A DNA stretch of 64,000 nucleotides from Caldifarciminota bacterium UBA5631 (GCA_002421425.1 DIJZ01000022.1:114053-178052); one strand, 5' to 3'; shown: positions 24,639 through 34,227, counted from the first letter of the stretch. Notes: generated from the sequence alone by a model not told the origin. Numbers and translations: made by a program.

Positions 24639-26072
24639 ATGCTAAGTGATAAGATGCGTATATCTGAAATACACCATGCATACAAAAAGGGGGATCTGAA
24701 GCCTATAGATGTGGTGGAAGAACACATCGAAAGAATCAAGATTTCGCAGCCTGTAACTAATAGCTTTATTGAAGTGTTTGAAGATTACGCTCTACGACGC
24801 GCAAGAGAGCTGGAGCCAAAGATAAAAAAATATGAGGATTTTCCCCTTTTGTTTGCAATCCCCGTGGGCGTTAAGGATAACATCAACGTAAAAGGGTTTG
24901 GAACTACCTGTGCTTCCAGGATACTTTCTGGATACAAATCTCTATACCATGCGACGGTCATTGAACAGATCCTGGATGAAGGTGGCATAATAATGGGCAA
25001 GCTCAATATGGATGAGTTTGCCATGGGTGCCCTCGGCACTTATTCCTTTTATGGCCCTGTGAAGAACCCTCATAATTCTGAGTATCTTGCAGGTGGTTCA
25101 TCCAGCGGAGCTGCAGCCAGCGTTGCAGCTGGGGAGGTTCAGGTTTCACTCGGTTCTGATACTGGTGGTTCAATTAGACTTCCTGCTTCTTTTTGCGGGA
25201 TTTTCGGCCTTAAGCCTACCTACGGGAGGGTCTCAAGATACGGTCTTGTTGCTTTTGCATCGTCTCTTGACCAGATTGGGCCTCTGGCTAGAAACGTGGA
25301 GGATCTTGCCAGGACTTACGTAGCAATTTCCGGGTATGACCCTCGAGATTCCACTTCCGTCGATGTAAAAAAGCATAGTTTAAAAGAGCTGCTTAAGGAC
25401 ATTGACCCGCAAAATTGTACACTCGGATACCCTGATATTGTCGATACAGCTGAGATGGAGAGTGAAGTGAAGGAGAATTTTTTTGAATTATTAGACCTTC
25501 TGAAAAAGGCGGGGTTTAAATTAAAGAAAATTAAGTTACCGAATATTAAATATTCTGTAGAGGTATATCAGCTTATTGCAACTTCGGAAGCGTCTTCAAA
25601 TCTTTCAAGATACGATGGGATTAGATATGGTTTGAGGGCAAAGGCGGATAGCCTTGATGCTGTATATTCAAAGACTCGAAACGAAGGTTTCGGAGACGAA
25701 GTTAAGCGTAGAATAATTCTTGGAACCTTTGCGCTTTCTCACGGCTACTACGATGCCTACTATCTTAAAGCACTAAAGGTCAGAAGGTTAATTAAGAATG
25801 ATCTGGATAGAGCCCTTCAGGAAGTTGATATTATTGTTTTACCTGTTTCTCCCTTCTCAGCCCCGAGGGTTGATGAAGAAAAAGACCCGGTAAGCCTTTA
25901 TTATCTTGATCTTTTTACCATCCCCGCCAATCTTGCAGGAAATCCTGCTCTTGCCATTCCGTGGGGGGAAACCTCACATAAGCTCCCTCTTGGCTTTCAG
26001 GTGATTTCAGAACCCTGGCGGGAGGATCTCCTGTTTAACTTTGCATCCTATTTTGAAAAAGTATTTATTTAG
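24639..26072 (+). CDS. gatA: Asp/Glu-tRNA amidotransferase subunit A
   Basis: 477 aa amidase. The Ser-cisSer-Lys triad is visible: Lys in VGVKDNINVKG, the GGSSSGAAASVAAGE stretch and GSDTGGSIRLPASFCG. It releases ammonia from glutamine or asparagine and hands it to GatB for amidation of misacylated tRNA. Monocistronic; it overlaps the convergent OB-fold gene by 8 nt. A second in-frame ATG lies 15 nt in, but the first fits the leaderless promoter geometry. Confidence 0.96.
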   Translation: MLSDKMRISEIHHAYKKGDLKPIDVVEEHIERIKISQPVTNSFIEVFEDYALRRARELEPKIKKYEDFPLLFAIPVGVKDNINVKGFGTTCASRILSGYKSLYHATVIEQILDEGGIIMGKLNMDEFAMGALGTYSFYGPVKNPHNSEYLAGGSSSGAAASVAAGEVQVSLGSDTGGSIRLPASFCGIFGLKPTYGRVSRYGLVAFASSLDQIGPLARNVEDLARTYVAISGYDPRDSTSVDVKKHSLKELLKDIDPQNCTLGYPDIVDTAEMESEVKENFFELLDLLKKAGFKLKKIKLPNIKYSVEVYQLIATSEASSNLSRYDGIRYGLRAKADSLDAVYSKTRNEGFGDEVKRRIILGTFALSHGYYDAYYLKALKVRRLIKNDLDRALQEVDIIVLPVSPFSAPRVDEEKDPVSLYYLDLFTIPANLAGNPALAIPWGETSHKLPLGFQVISEPWREDLLFNFASYFEKVFI

Positions 26073-29000
26073 GTCTCGAAAGGACCACAGGTTTCTGTAT
26101 TCTTTCACTTCTTCCTTCAGATGTAATGCACTCAAGGAATACTATGTAAAGTCCTGAGGGCAGAATAGATTCTTTATCGTCGGTTCCTCTCCATTCAACT
26201 GTGAATGGTACAGTTTTACCGAGAGCGATGGTCTTTACCAGTTTTCCAGAAGTATTGAAGATTTTTAGGTTGTATGTTGCATTTGCAGGACCGGTTACCT
26301 CCAACCTGAGGGCTTCTCCAAGCTGGGGTGAAAATACATTAGGATGAACTGCGAGGTCCACCGACGCGGACACGGCTGGCTGAATTAAGAGTATATCATC
26401 CTGGAATCTTGGAAGGATCTGATATCCCGAAGTATATGGCGATGTGGCATCATATTGACCAACTACACCTGTGATTCGGTAAACATTCCCTTTTGAGACA
26501 TTAGAAATATCTACACCGGTGGTGTTGTAAACGTAAATATCTATGGGGACGAGACCATTATACAATGTGAATGCTTTTCCCGATCCTGACATATAAGGGT
26601 TGTTGGCCACGGTACCCTCAACCGTCACCAGTAACCCCTCCAGAGATTCGCCAATACTTGTCCCCTGTTGAAGTATTAGTGGGTTAACATTGTAACCCTG
26701 TCCAAGGAGCACGATGTCTGTTGTGGTGGTGGGGGAAATTTCTGTAAGTCCATTATACTGAAGAATGCTACCTCTGATTCTCACTAGATCACCTACATTG
26801 AAGTCTACATAACTTCCTGAATAGTAGACATTAATTCCACCGGTTTCATCCTGAATGTACATAGAAGTTCTTGTAGTGGAGAAAATTCTTGGTGGTGCTG
26901 TGACAACTCCAATGACCGAAAATTGTTGATTCAGAAACTCGGGGGTGAAGCCATCTGCTCCATTCCTGCGAGCCTGTGCAATTGGTGTGCCCACATAAAG
27001 AACGGGGTTTGAAAGAATCGGTGAAAGAAAGCCACCGGAATCGACGGATGTCTTTATTGAAAAATTAATTGTTGAAATGTCCTGCAAGGGCTTAAGACCT
27101 GCAAGTCTGAGAGTATCCGCTACAAGCTCCATTCCTCCGGAAATCTTCAAATAAAATGTTGAAGAGTCTCTGTAAAGTGAATCAATAACAGGGTTAGAAA
27201 ATCCCTGGCTCACAAACGTAAACGTATCAATCGTGCACCCCGTAATGGACAGTTCCAGGCTTTTTATAGGGTTATAGAGAGAAGAAATCAGAAGATTAAT
27301 GTTTTTTGTTGAATCGTAGAATGTGTAAGGTGGTTCCAGGGAGAAATCTCCGGTACCGTTGCCTTTTGCAGTGATATCCCGGGTGTTTCTCGGTTGAATA
27401 TTGTAATACGCATCGAATTGATAAACACACCCAATAATATCTATCTTACCCCTTGGAATTGGTTTGAATGCAAGGTCCGTTGTTGAAGATACGTAAATTC
27501 TGTATTCTCTATTCAATGAGTCTTTGAAAACGATGGAACTATCAGGGATAAAATAGGAAATGCCAGAGGGGGGTATAAGGTCAAAGGCTTTTACCAGAAT
27601 TCCTTCCTGAGTTTCCTGGGGCGGAAAGCTCAGGCTTTCAGGTTCAACCTGGTATGAGCCATAGGATGAAAGAAGAACAGCAGAATAGAGTTGTGAAGAA
27701 TTCCGATATTCCCCGTATTGTCCCTGCAACTTTACAAGGGTGTTGGGGCTCAATGCAGGACCTCTGTAAACAATTATGCCGCCTGTGGAGTCCTGGACAT
27801 ATGTTCTATCACCAATTACTCCAGAAACTGCGCCTTTAATTGCTACTGTTAAACCAGTTAAGAAGGTCTTTGTGGCAGTATTGTGGAAATATTTAAGTTT
27901 GATAGTTGTGTCGGGCATGGCAACAAAGAATCTGGGAGGACTACTTATAGTACCTACCGAATCTGCGTCCCCTGTTTTAATTTCAACCTGAGCGAGACCT
28001 TCCTGTACGAAGCTTATGCTATTTATAACTATACTACCGCTTCGTGAGGAATCAATTGTGCAATCTTGAATTTTTATTGTATCGCCATTCAGAGTCCAGG
28101 TTGCGCCGGAAAATCCCGCGCCTGTAAGAGAGAGATTTCCATTCCAATCAAAATAGTTATGAGGAAGAATGGCAAGTATCTGCCTGAGCACTCCAAAATT
28201 ATTGGAAATATGAATATCTAACTGAACCGGAGTGTTTTGAGGAATGATAAGGGGCGTTATGGATGCAGATCCACCGCCTACGATACTTACGACGTTGATT
28301 GAGGGTGCATCAGGGACCAGTATGAAAGTGCTTTGCGATTGAGTCATAACGTTAAAGGGGTAGAGTCCTGGAATGTTTGGAGCTTGAACGCGGGTAATCT
28401 GAACTGTGCCTTCCTTACCTCTTTCAATGGTGGCATTTTCGATAGTAATTGTGTCTGCAATTATTGTTAGTGTTGCATTTTGAAAGCCCTCTCCCGAAAG
28501 GAGAACAGTTCCAGCGACAGAAAATTCTGAAGGTATTGCTATTTTTATTCCTCTAATTGTAAAGGGTGCAGATGGTTCAACATTAAGGATCAGGTCCTTT
28601 TCGTCCCCTGTTGCCATCAAACTGTTTTCAAAATAGAAATACCCCGTTCCGTCTCCTGAGAAGACAATATCCTCATTCCGACGTGGTACTATTTTGAAGG
28701 CACTGTATGAATAATAGTCAACTCCAATTATGGAAGGAATGAAGTTACCGACGGCAGGAGAGTAGGAGAACCCCGCACAGTTCTGGACTATCGTTGTTCC
28801 ACCCTGCGGATCTCTTATTTCAAATTGATAGTTACCCAGATTACTGTTGGTTACGGTTGCACTGTCTACTTGTACCAAAACACCCTCGTACGGTTCAGTG
28901 TTTACTTCAGCACAACTCACTTTCAAGGGTCTAGGTATTCGAGCTCCGCGTTTTAGAATTACTATATCGGAAGGAGAGCTTGGACTAATTTCGGTGAGGT

Positions 29001-29298
29001 CGTAATACTCAGTTACTCTTCCTGTAACTTTTACTGAATCTCCTCGTTCCACTGTAACATTAATTGTCCCGGTATAAACATATATGCCGTGCCAGGGCGC
29101 ATCGGCGTCCTGTATGAAGAATCCTCTTATGTATCTTGTCCAGTCCTGCACAGGTGCCGTTACAACACCCACCGTTGTGACGGTTCTGTTTACATATGGT
29201 GAGCTCGTTGAATAGCCTTGAATGGAATCAATTGGTATTATCTGAGCAGTAAGAAAGGACGCGTTCAAAAGGAATAAGATCCATAGATATCTTTTCAT
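26065..29298 (-). CDS. large secreted protein with repeated OB-fold modules and C-terminal FlgD/sorting-like domain
   Basis: 1,077 aa. Signal peptide (cleavage likely after SFLTA). Three repeat blocks (about residues 25-215, 470-645, 805-1000) share TVGVVTAP..., FIQD..GIYVY, a G-D-x-V-x-V-x-G strand, LTEISP and an ending PRxxxDI. This resembles the OB-fold domains of extracellular nucleases such as YhcR, but no nuclease domain is present. Between them are beta-sandwich segments. The last ~85 residues (NLKIFNTSGKLVKTIALG..., WRGTDDKESILPSGLYIVFL) are a FlgD-like/T9SS-like sorting domain. Probably a surface or extracellular binding protein. lnt follows upstream with a 2-nt gap. Confidence 0.75.
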   Translation of the reverse strand: MKRYLWILFLLNASFLTAQIIPIDSIQGYSTSSPYVNRTVTTVGVVTAPVQDWTRYIRGFFIQDADAPWHGIYVYTGTINVTVERGDSVKVTGRVTEYYDLTEISPSSPSDIVILKRGARIPRPLKVSCAEVNTEPYEGVLVQVDSATVTNSNLGNYQFEIRDPQGGTTIVQNCAGFSYSPAVGNFIPSIIGVDYYSYSAFKIVPRRNEDIVFSGDGTGYFYFENSLMATGDEKDLILNVEPSAPFTIRGIKIAIPSEFSVAGTVLLSGEGFQNATLTIIADTITIENATIERGKEGTVQITRVQAPNIPGLYPFNVMTQSQSTFILVPDAPSINVVSIVGGGSASITPLIIPQNTPVQLDIHISNNFGVLRQILAILPHNYFDWNGNLSLTGAGFSGATWTLNGDTIKIQDCTIDSSRSGSIVINSISFVQEGLAQVEIKTGDADSVGTISSPPRFFVAMPDTTIKLKYFHNTATKTFLTGLTVAIKGAVSGVIGDRTYVQDSTGGIIVYRGPALSPNTLVKLQGQYGEYRNSSQLYSAVLLSSYGSYQVEPESLSFPPQETQEGILVKAFDLIPPSGISYFIPDSSIVFKDSLNREYRIYVSSTTDLAFKPIPRGKIDIIGCVYQFDAYYNIQPRNTRDITAKGNGTGDFSLEPPYTFYDSTKNINLLISSLYNPIKSLELSITGCTIDTFTFVSQGFSNPVIDSLYRDSSTFYLKISGGMELVADTLRLAGLKPLQDISTINFSIKTSVDSGGFLSPILSNPVLYVGTPIAQARRNGADGFTPEFLNQQFSVIGVVTAPPRIFSTTRTSMYIQDETGGINVYYSGSYVDFNVGDLVRIRGSILQYNGLTEISPTTTTDIVLLGQGYNVNPLILQQGTSIGESLEGLLVTVEGTVANNPYMSGSGKAFTLYNGLVPIDIYVYNTTGVDISNVSKGNVYRITGVVGQYDATSPYTSGYQILPRFQDDILLIQPAVSASVDLAVHPNVFSPQLGEALRLEVTGPANATYNLKIFNTSGKLVKTIALGKTVPFTVEWRGTDDKESILPSGLYIVFLECITSEGRSERIQKPVVLSRPK

Positions 29299-29300
29299 AC

Positions 29301-30755
29301 TTACTTCCTCCTTTTCGATTTTAGCAAAGCGACCAACGCTAAAATAATGCTAATTATAATGATAAAATCCCCGAACTGTGTGTAGAGGGTTTTAGAATTG
29401 CGGATTTCAATGTCGGCATCAATGTAACCCCACTGGAATAACCCCAGGGATTTGACAACTCGACCTTTCGGATCGATTACCGCAGATATGCCCGTTTTTG
29501 CAGATCTAACAACATATTTTCCAGATTCTATTGCCCTGAATCGCAAGAGTTCAAAATGTTCTTTCGGCCCAAGGGATTTTCCGTACCAGCCGTCGCTGGT
29601 TATGTTGGCAAGAAAGCCCGCACCTTTTCTGGAATAGCTTCTTGAGATGTAAGGGAATATGGACTCAAAACATATCAGTACTCCAAAGGGTATTTCTCCG
29701 ATTCTGATGAGATTTAATGAATCACCCGGGGAAAAATCACCCTGACCGAACTCAATTCTCTGGAGAAGTTTTACTTTATTCTCATACGGAAGCCATTCGC
29801 CAAAAGGAACAAGGTGTATCTTATTATACTGTGCGATAATGCTGTCACCAGAAACCAGAAGCGCGGTATTGTATACATTTCGTTTTCCATCCAGGTTTAC
29901 ATCGGCACTGCCCAAAAGAACAGATGCTTTTGTTTTTCGAGAGAGTGAGTCTATAAGGGAGATGGATTTTCTTGAGTACTTAAAATATCCAGGAAGGGCT
30001 GATTCTGGAAGAAGCACCAGGTCGAAAGAATCGTTTACTTCAGATAACAATCTATTATAAGACCTCAAAGCTTCCATCCATTCTGAATAGTCGTCTTCCT
30101 CTCGCGGTAAGATGTTAGGCTGGAATATGAGGACTCTTACTTTTTCTGAGTTACCTTTTTGAGGATAATAGTAGAGCAATGCTCCAGCTGCATGGGAGCA
30201 AAAAACAAGGACAAAGAAGTATCTCAGGTATTTTTTCCTTGAAGTTTGCCAGAATTCGAAGAGAAGTGTATTACTGAGGATAATCAGAAATCCTGTGAAG
30301 TATATTCCGCCTACTGCATTTAACATTCTAAAATATGGATTTTCCAGTTGAGAATAAGCGACATTTACCCAGGGGAATCCAAGATAGGTGGATCCTCTTA
30401 TGAACTCAAGCAGAGTCCACAAAGAAGGAATAATAAGTACCTTGTATTGATTTTTCACAAAAAGGAATGGGATAGAATTGAATATCGCCAGGTAAAGTGG
30501 CAAGACTATAAGTCCTGCTATAAGCCAGGGTTTTGTGGACGCTTCCACTTCCATATTCAGTATCCAGTGTGTATGATAGAACCAGAATACATAGAAGAAC
30601 AATAAAGTTAGCAGAAATACCCGTTTCCTTGGTAAGTCCTTCATTGCCAGTAGAAGGGGAACAAGGAAGATAAATCCTAGGGGGAAAATTTTAAACGGAG
30701 GGAAAGAGAGGACGTACAGGATAAAAGAAAAAAATATTAAAATTAAACGCTGCAT
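29301..30755 (-). CDS. lnt: apolipoprotein N-acyltransferase
   Basis: 484 aa. N-terminal membrane helices, then a periplasmic nitrilase-like domain with the Glu-Lys-Cys triad: Glu in LLPESALPG, Lys in NKIHLVPFGEWLPYE and Cys in GVLICFESIFPY; one more helix at the end. It adds the third acyl chain to lipoproteins in the inner membrane, which marks a diderm cell. It starts 7 nt after a strong inverted repeat and has no Shine-Dalgarno, as seen for tsaB. Confidence 0.95.
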   Translation of the reverse strand: MQRLILIFFSFILYVLSFPPFKIFPLGFIFLVPLLLAMKDLPRKRVFLLTLLFFYVFWFYHTHWILNMEVEASTKPWLIAGLIVLPLYLAIFNSIPFLFVKNQYKVLIIPSLWTLLEFIRGSTYLGFPWVNVAYSQLENPYFRMLNAVGGIYFTGFLIILSNTLLFEFWQTSRKKYLRYFFVLVFCSHAAGALLYYYPQKGNSEKVRVLIFQPNILPREEDDYSEWMEALRSYNRLLSEVNDSFDLVLLPESALPGYFKYSRKSISLIDSLSRKTKASVLLGSADVNLDGKRNVYNTALLVSGDSIIAQYNKIHLVPFGEWLPYENKVKLLQRIEFGQGDFSPGDSLNLIRIGEIPFGVLICFESIFPYISRSYSRKGAGFLANITSDGWYGKSLGPKEHFELLRFRAIESGKYVVRSAKTGISAVIDPKGRVVKSLGLFQWGYIDADIEIRNSKTLYTQFGDFIIIISIILALVALLKSKRRK

Positions 30756-30762
30756 GAAGGTA

Positions 30763-30792
30763 TTTTTAGGGCCCCTGAAGGGGCCCTAAAAA
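30763..30792 (-). repeat. strong GC hairpin with reversed T/A flanks, before lnt
   Basis: Perfect inverted repeat with 13-bp arms (30763-30775 and 30780-30792) and a TGAA loop. The arms are TTTTTAGGGCCCC and its complement. As in the copy at 22571-22602 the T run precedes and the A run follows the stem on both strands. It lies 7 nt before the lnt ATG and 74 nt after the solute-binding protein stop. Confidence 0.85.
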
Positions 30793-30866
30793 CATTGCTA
30801 CTTCTGAATTTCCTCTTTTCTCAAAATTGAACTTCCGAAAGAAACCTCTCTGAACATCACCTGCAT

Positions 30867-31778
30867 TTAAATATATTTCTGGACGGTCCTGTTGATTTCC
30901 GCCACATCGGTGAGCTCAGAGTATTTTTCAAAGGTGGGGAGGTTAACGGTGAAAGTATCTTCAATTTCAATGTATTTTCTCAATATCTTCTGTGCACTCT
31001 GTGGGTCCTTCCTGATATAGTCAATAGCTTTGTTCAAACCTTCAGCAAGTCTTGCTACACCTTCTTTATTAAGTTGAACGTTGACTCTTGAAGTGTAGCC
31101 GACACCCGTGAGGAATGGAGTCAAGATCCTTCTCTCGAGGAAACCGTCTTCAACAACGTTTACAAGGTTCTTCTTTATTAGATATGTTCTTAAAGGTTCC
31201 ATCACCAGCATTGCGTCAACAAAGCGAAGGGTATTCGTGTCTTTCATTTCTGCATAACTGAAAGGCATTAGAGTGTAGTTATCTTCCCTAACCTTTTCAG
31301 TTGCCATCACGTATTTAATCATATCCATCTGCCGTGAATCTTTTAAATAGCCGATTCTAACGCCCTTCCTTGTGAGATCGCGAAAGCTCCTAATACCCCT
31401 ATTCTTTGGTGAGACTAATGCTGATTGAGGTTCGGTTACCGACGCTTTTACGTTGTATATCACTCTGAAGATTTCTGGACTTGCTGAGGCCTTCAGGGCG
31501 AAGAGATCCCAGGACGTTCCAAATCCCGCGCCTAAAGCACCTCTACCGACTCTCTCAACTTCGTCACCTGGCTTATCTACTTCCTCCAGGGACGCTTTTA
31601 GCTTAAGCGAGTCAAAATAGCCGTTCTCCAATGCAACGAACAGAGGTAGTGCGCTTACGTTCTTTGTGTAGATTACTTTGATTTCTTTAATCTTTGCAGC
31701 CTGAATTCTCGGATATGAAAGGATGAAGACCAGTATTGCGAAGAGTATGATGTTTATTACAACTAATAACTTCCTCAT
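30867..31778 (-). CDS. NMT1/SsuA-type periplasmic substrate-binding protein, orphan
   Basis: 303 aa. N-terminal signal or anchor helix, then a type-2 periplasmic binding fold: VIYTKNVSALPLFVALENGYFDSLKL..., GALGAGFGTSWDLFALKAS, SFRDLTRKGVRIGYLKDSRQMD. This is the NMT1/SsuA/ThiY family that binds sulfonates, thiamine precursors, nitrate or similar ligands for ABC uptake. No permease or ATPase gene is nearby, so the ligand and partner are unknown. It has its own promoter overlapping the cysS stop and a GGAGG site. Confidence 0.85.
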   Translation of the reverse strand: MRKLLVVINIILFAILVFILSYPRIQAAKIKEIKVIYTKNVSALPLFVALENGYFDSLKLKASLEEVDKPGDEVERVGRGALGAGFGTSWDLFALKASASPEIFRVIYNVKASVTEPQSALVSPKNRGIRSFRDLTRKGVRIGYLKDSRQMDMIKYVMATEKVREDNYTLMPFSYAEMKDTNTLRFVDAMLVMEPLRTYLIKKNLVNVVEDGFLERRILTPFLTGVGYTSRVNVQLNKEGVARLAEGLNKAIDYIRKDPQSAQKILRKYIEIEDTFTVNLPTFEKYSELTDVAEINRTVQKYI

Positions 31779-31799
31779 TTTACCTCCTTATTTTTCAAT

Positions 31800-31828
31800 A
31801 TTATAAATCTTTCCACTTTTGCAGTCAA
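31800..31828 (-). promoter_or_regulatory. promoter of the substrate-binding protein gene
   Basis: Minus strand TTGACT (31823-31828), 17-nt spacer, TATAAT (31800-31805), then a leader with AAGGAGG before ATG 31778. The -35 box overlaps the cysS stop codon. Confidence 0.65.
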
Positions 31829-33195
31829 AACTCGAAGGTCGTTCCCTCTTTGGTGTCTTTAATTTTTATCCCTATGCCTTCAAGTTCTTTTCTAATCCTG
31901 TCTGCAAGGCTAAATTCTCTGTTTTTTCTCAATTCCTGCCTTACATCTAAGATTATCTTAACAACGTCTCTTATCAAATCTGTTTCAACTTTCTCCATCA
32001 AAAGATTAGATATGTTGAAACCGAGGACTTCCATGAGGAGAAGCAAAGTTTTCTTTTCTTCATGAGGATTGATGTTTTCTGAAAGTTTTTGGTTTCCTTC
32101 CTTTACTAAGTCAAAGAGCAGGCTGACTGCTCGAGGCGTATTAAGGTCATCATCCAAAGCTTCCTGAAATCTCTGGATAACAGCTTCTTTAACAGGACCA
32201 ATATGCTCCACCGCTGGGGATGCCTTTAAAAAATTCTTTATCCTTTCTATTGCCTTCTCAGCCTCTTCAAGGTAATCGGGGATGTATTCAGCAGGTGATC
32301 GGTAGTGTTTCTGGAGGATGAATAACCTGATGGCCTCTGGTGAATAATTTTCGAGAAGATCTTTTATTGCAAAATAGAGTCCTGTAGACTTTGACATTTT
32401 TTCACCCTTAAGAAGCATTGGAGCAGAGTGGATCCAGTACTTAACAAATGGTTTATCCCGGGCTGACTCCGCTTGTGCTATTTCATCTTCGTGATGCGGA
32501 AAAATCAAATCCTGGCCACCCATGTGAATATCGAAGGGCTGTCCGAGAAAGTGTGTAGACATCACTGAGCACTCAATGTGCCAGCCAGGTCTTCCTCTTC
32601 CCCAGGGAGAAAACCAGTAAGGCTCTCCTTCTTTCCAGGCTTTCCAGAGGGCGAAATCAAATGGACTTTTCTTATTTGGATCGGGATCGATCCGGAACGA
32701 TTCCTTCAGATCATCGAGATTTTTTCCTGAAAGCTTCCCATAATTCTTAAATTTTGAAACTTCAAAGTATACACTGCCGTTGGCTTCGTATGCAAATCCT
32801 CTTTCGATTAATGTGGTTATAGTTTCAATGATTTCCTGGATGAACTGCGTAGCTTTTGGATAGTAGGTAGCAGGCTTAATGTTTAGTTGCATGGCAGAAG
32901 TTAAATATTCATTTATGTTCTTGTCTCCAAGATGTCTCCAGTCAACTCCTTCAATTTTCGATTTCTCGATGATTTTATCGTCGATGTCTGTGAAATTCTG
33001 GATGAAAGCCACCTCATACCCACGAAATTCAAGATATCTTCTGAAGACATCTCCGAAAATGAAGGTTCGTATGTGGCCGAGGTGTGGTCTATCCTGAACG
33101 GTCATACCGCACATGTAGATTCCAACCTTTGAAGTGTTTAATGGTGTAAATTCTTCGTAATCTTTCCTGTAAGTGTTAAAAAGTCTCAACGGCAT
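31825..33195 (-). CDS. cysS: cysteinyl-tRNA synthetase
   Basis: 456 aa class I synthetase. Zinc ligand Cys29 in MCGMTVQDRPHLGH (which also holds the HIGH-like motif), further ligands in WHIECSVMS and GGQDLIFPHHEDE, and KMSKSTG. The C-terminal DALR-type helical region is complete. It charges tRNA(Cys). Monocistronic with a leaderless-type promoter: TAAAAT then 6 nt then ATG, and no Shine-Dalgarno. Confidence 0.96.
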   Translation of the reverse strand: MPLRLFNTYRKDYEEFTPLNTSKVGIYMCGMTVQDRPHLGHIRTFIFGDVFRRYLEFRGYEVAFIQNFTDIDDKIIEKSKIEGVDWRHLGDKNINEYLTSAMQLNIKPATYYPKATQFIQEIIETITTLIERGFAYEANGSVYFEVSKFKNYGKLSGKNLDDLKESFRIDPDPNKKSPFDFALWKAWKEGEPYWFSPWGRGRPGWHIECSVMSTHFLGQPFDIHMGGQDLIFPHHEDEIAQAESARDKPFVKYWIHSAPMLLKGEKMSKSTGLYFAIKDLLENYSPEAIRLFILQKHYRSPAEYIPDYLEEAEKAIERIKNFLKASPAVEHIGPVKEAVIQRFQEALDDDLNTPRAVSLLFDLVKEGNQKLSENINPHEEKKTLLLLMEVLGFNISNLLMEKVETDLIRDVVKIILDVRQELRKNREFSLADRIRKELEGIGIKIKDTKEGTTFEF

Positions 33196-33201
33196 AGCAC
33201 A

Positions 33202-33230
33202 ATTTTATTATTAACTGATGGTCCAGTCAA
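33202..33230 (-). promoter_or_regulatory. cysS promoter, leaderless type
   Basis: Minus strand TTGACT (33225-33230), 17-nt spacer, TAAAAT (33202-33207), 6 nt (TGTGCT), ATG at 33195. Confidence 0.7.
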
Positions 33231-33237
33231 AGAAAAA

Positions 33238-34227
33238 TTAATAAAATTCAGGTTTTGGTGGCCTGTTCAAAATCAAATTTATGGCTTCCAGAGGGGTTAG
33301 TTCACCGTTTAGTATTCTGTGAACGCATTCAACGACAGGTAATTCAATGTTTAGTTTCGCGGCAAGTTCTCTTATCACATGAGATGTGCGGATTCCTTCT
33401 GCTACCATATCCATTTCCGCGAGTACTTCTTCAGGTTTTCTGCCACGCGCGATTTGTTCTCCCACGATGCGGTTTCTGGAGTAAGGTGAGAAACAGGTAG
33501 TAATGAGGTCACCAATTCCGGAAAGTCCAGAAAATGTTAATGGATTAGCGCCCATTTTTTCCCCAAGCTTCATTATTTCCCTTGCACCTCTGACAATAAG
33601 AGCGCCCTTCGTGTTGGCTCCAAAACCCAGCCCATCCAGGATACCAGCTGCAATTGCAATTACATTTTTAACTGCTCCACCCAATTCACAACCCGTTATG
33701 TCTGAAGAATAGTATACGCGGAAGTAGTTTGTATGGAATAGCATCTGAATTTCTTTAGCATAATCCTCATCGGAAGATGCTACCACAGCGGAAGTTGGTA
33801 TTCTTCTAAGAACCTCTTTTGAGATAGTCGGGCCAGTCAGTACCGCAATTTTGGCTTCCGGGAAGAACTCCATGATGACCTGGGAAGGTGTTTTGAAAGT
33901 TCCTGTTTCAATTCCCTTGATTACGGAAATCAGTTTTCTGCTATTGATTGAAGTGTGTACTTTTTGCATATAATCCCGAAGCGTGTGTGAGGGAACTGCG
34001 AAGATGACATATTCAGAATTATTAAGAACATTGGGATCTGTTGAGAATTCAATTTCATTGGGGATTTGCACCTCTCCAAGTCTTTTGATATCTTTTCTCT
34101 TTTCTGACAGTTCGGACTTCTTCTCTTCTCTTCTGCAGAGGACAGTTACACTGTGACCCTTCTCTGTAAGCAAAATTCCCAGGGTAAGACCCCAGCTTCC
34201 AGAGCCGACAATTCCAACGGAATTCAT
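33238..34227 (-). CDS. gpsA: NAD(P)-dependent glycerol-3-phosphate dehydrogenase
   Basis: 329 aa. N-terminal Rossmann motif GSGSWGLTLGILL, the GPTISKEV segment, catalytic lysine region CELGGAVKNVIAIAAGILDGLGFGANTKGALIVRG, and SGIGDLITTCFSPYSRNR. It reduces dihydroxyacetone phosphate to sn-glycerol-3-phosphate, the phospholipid backbone. Its start overlaps the plsY stop by 4 nt, so the supplier and user of glycerol-3-phosphate are coupled in one operon. Confidence 0.96.
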   Translation of the reverse strand: MNSVGIVGSGSWGLTLGILLTEKGHSVTVLCRREEKKSELSEKRKDIKRLGEVQIPNEIEFSTDPNVLNNSEYVIFAVPSHTLRDYMQKVHTSINSRKLISVIKGIETGTFKTPSQVIMEFFPEAKIAVLTGPTISKEVLRRIPTSAVVASSDEDYAKEIQMLFHTNYFRVYYSSDITGCELGGAVKNVIAIAAGILDGLGFGANTKGALIVRGAREIMKLGEKMGANPLTFSGLSGIGDLITTCFSPYSRNRIVGEQIARGRKPEEVLAEMDMVAEGIRTSHVIRELAAKLNIELPVVECVHRILNGELTPLEAINLILNRPPKPEFY

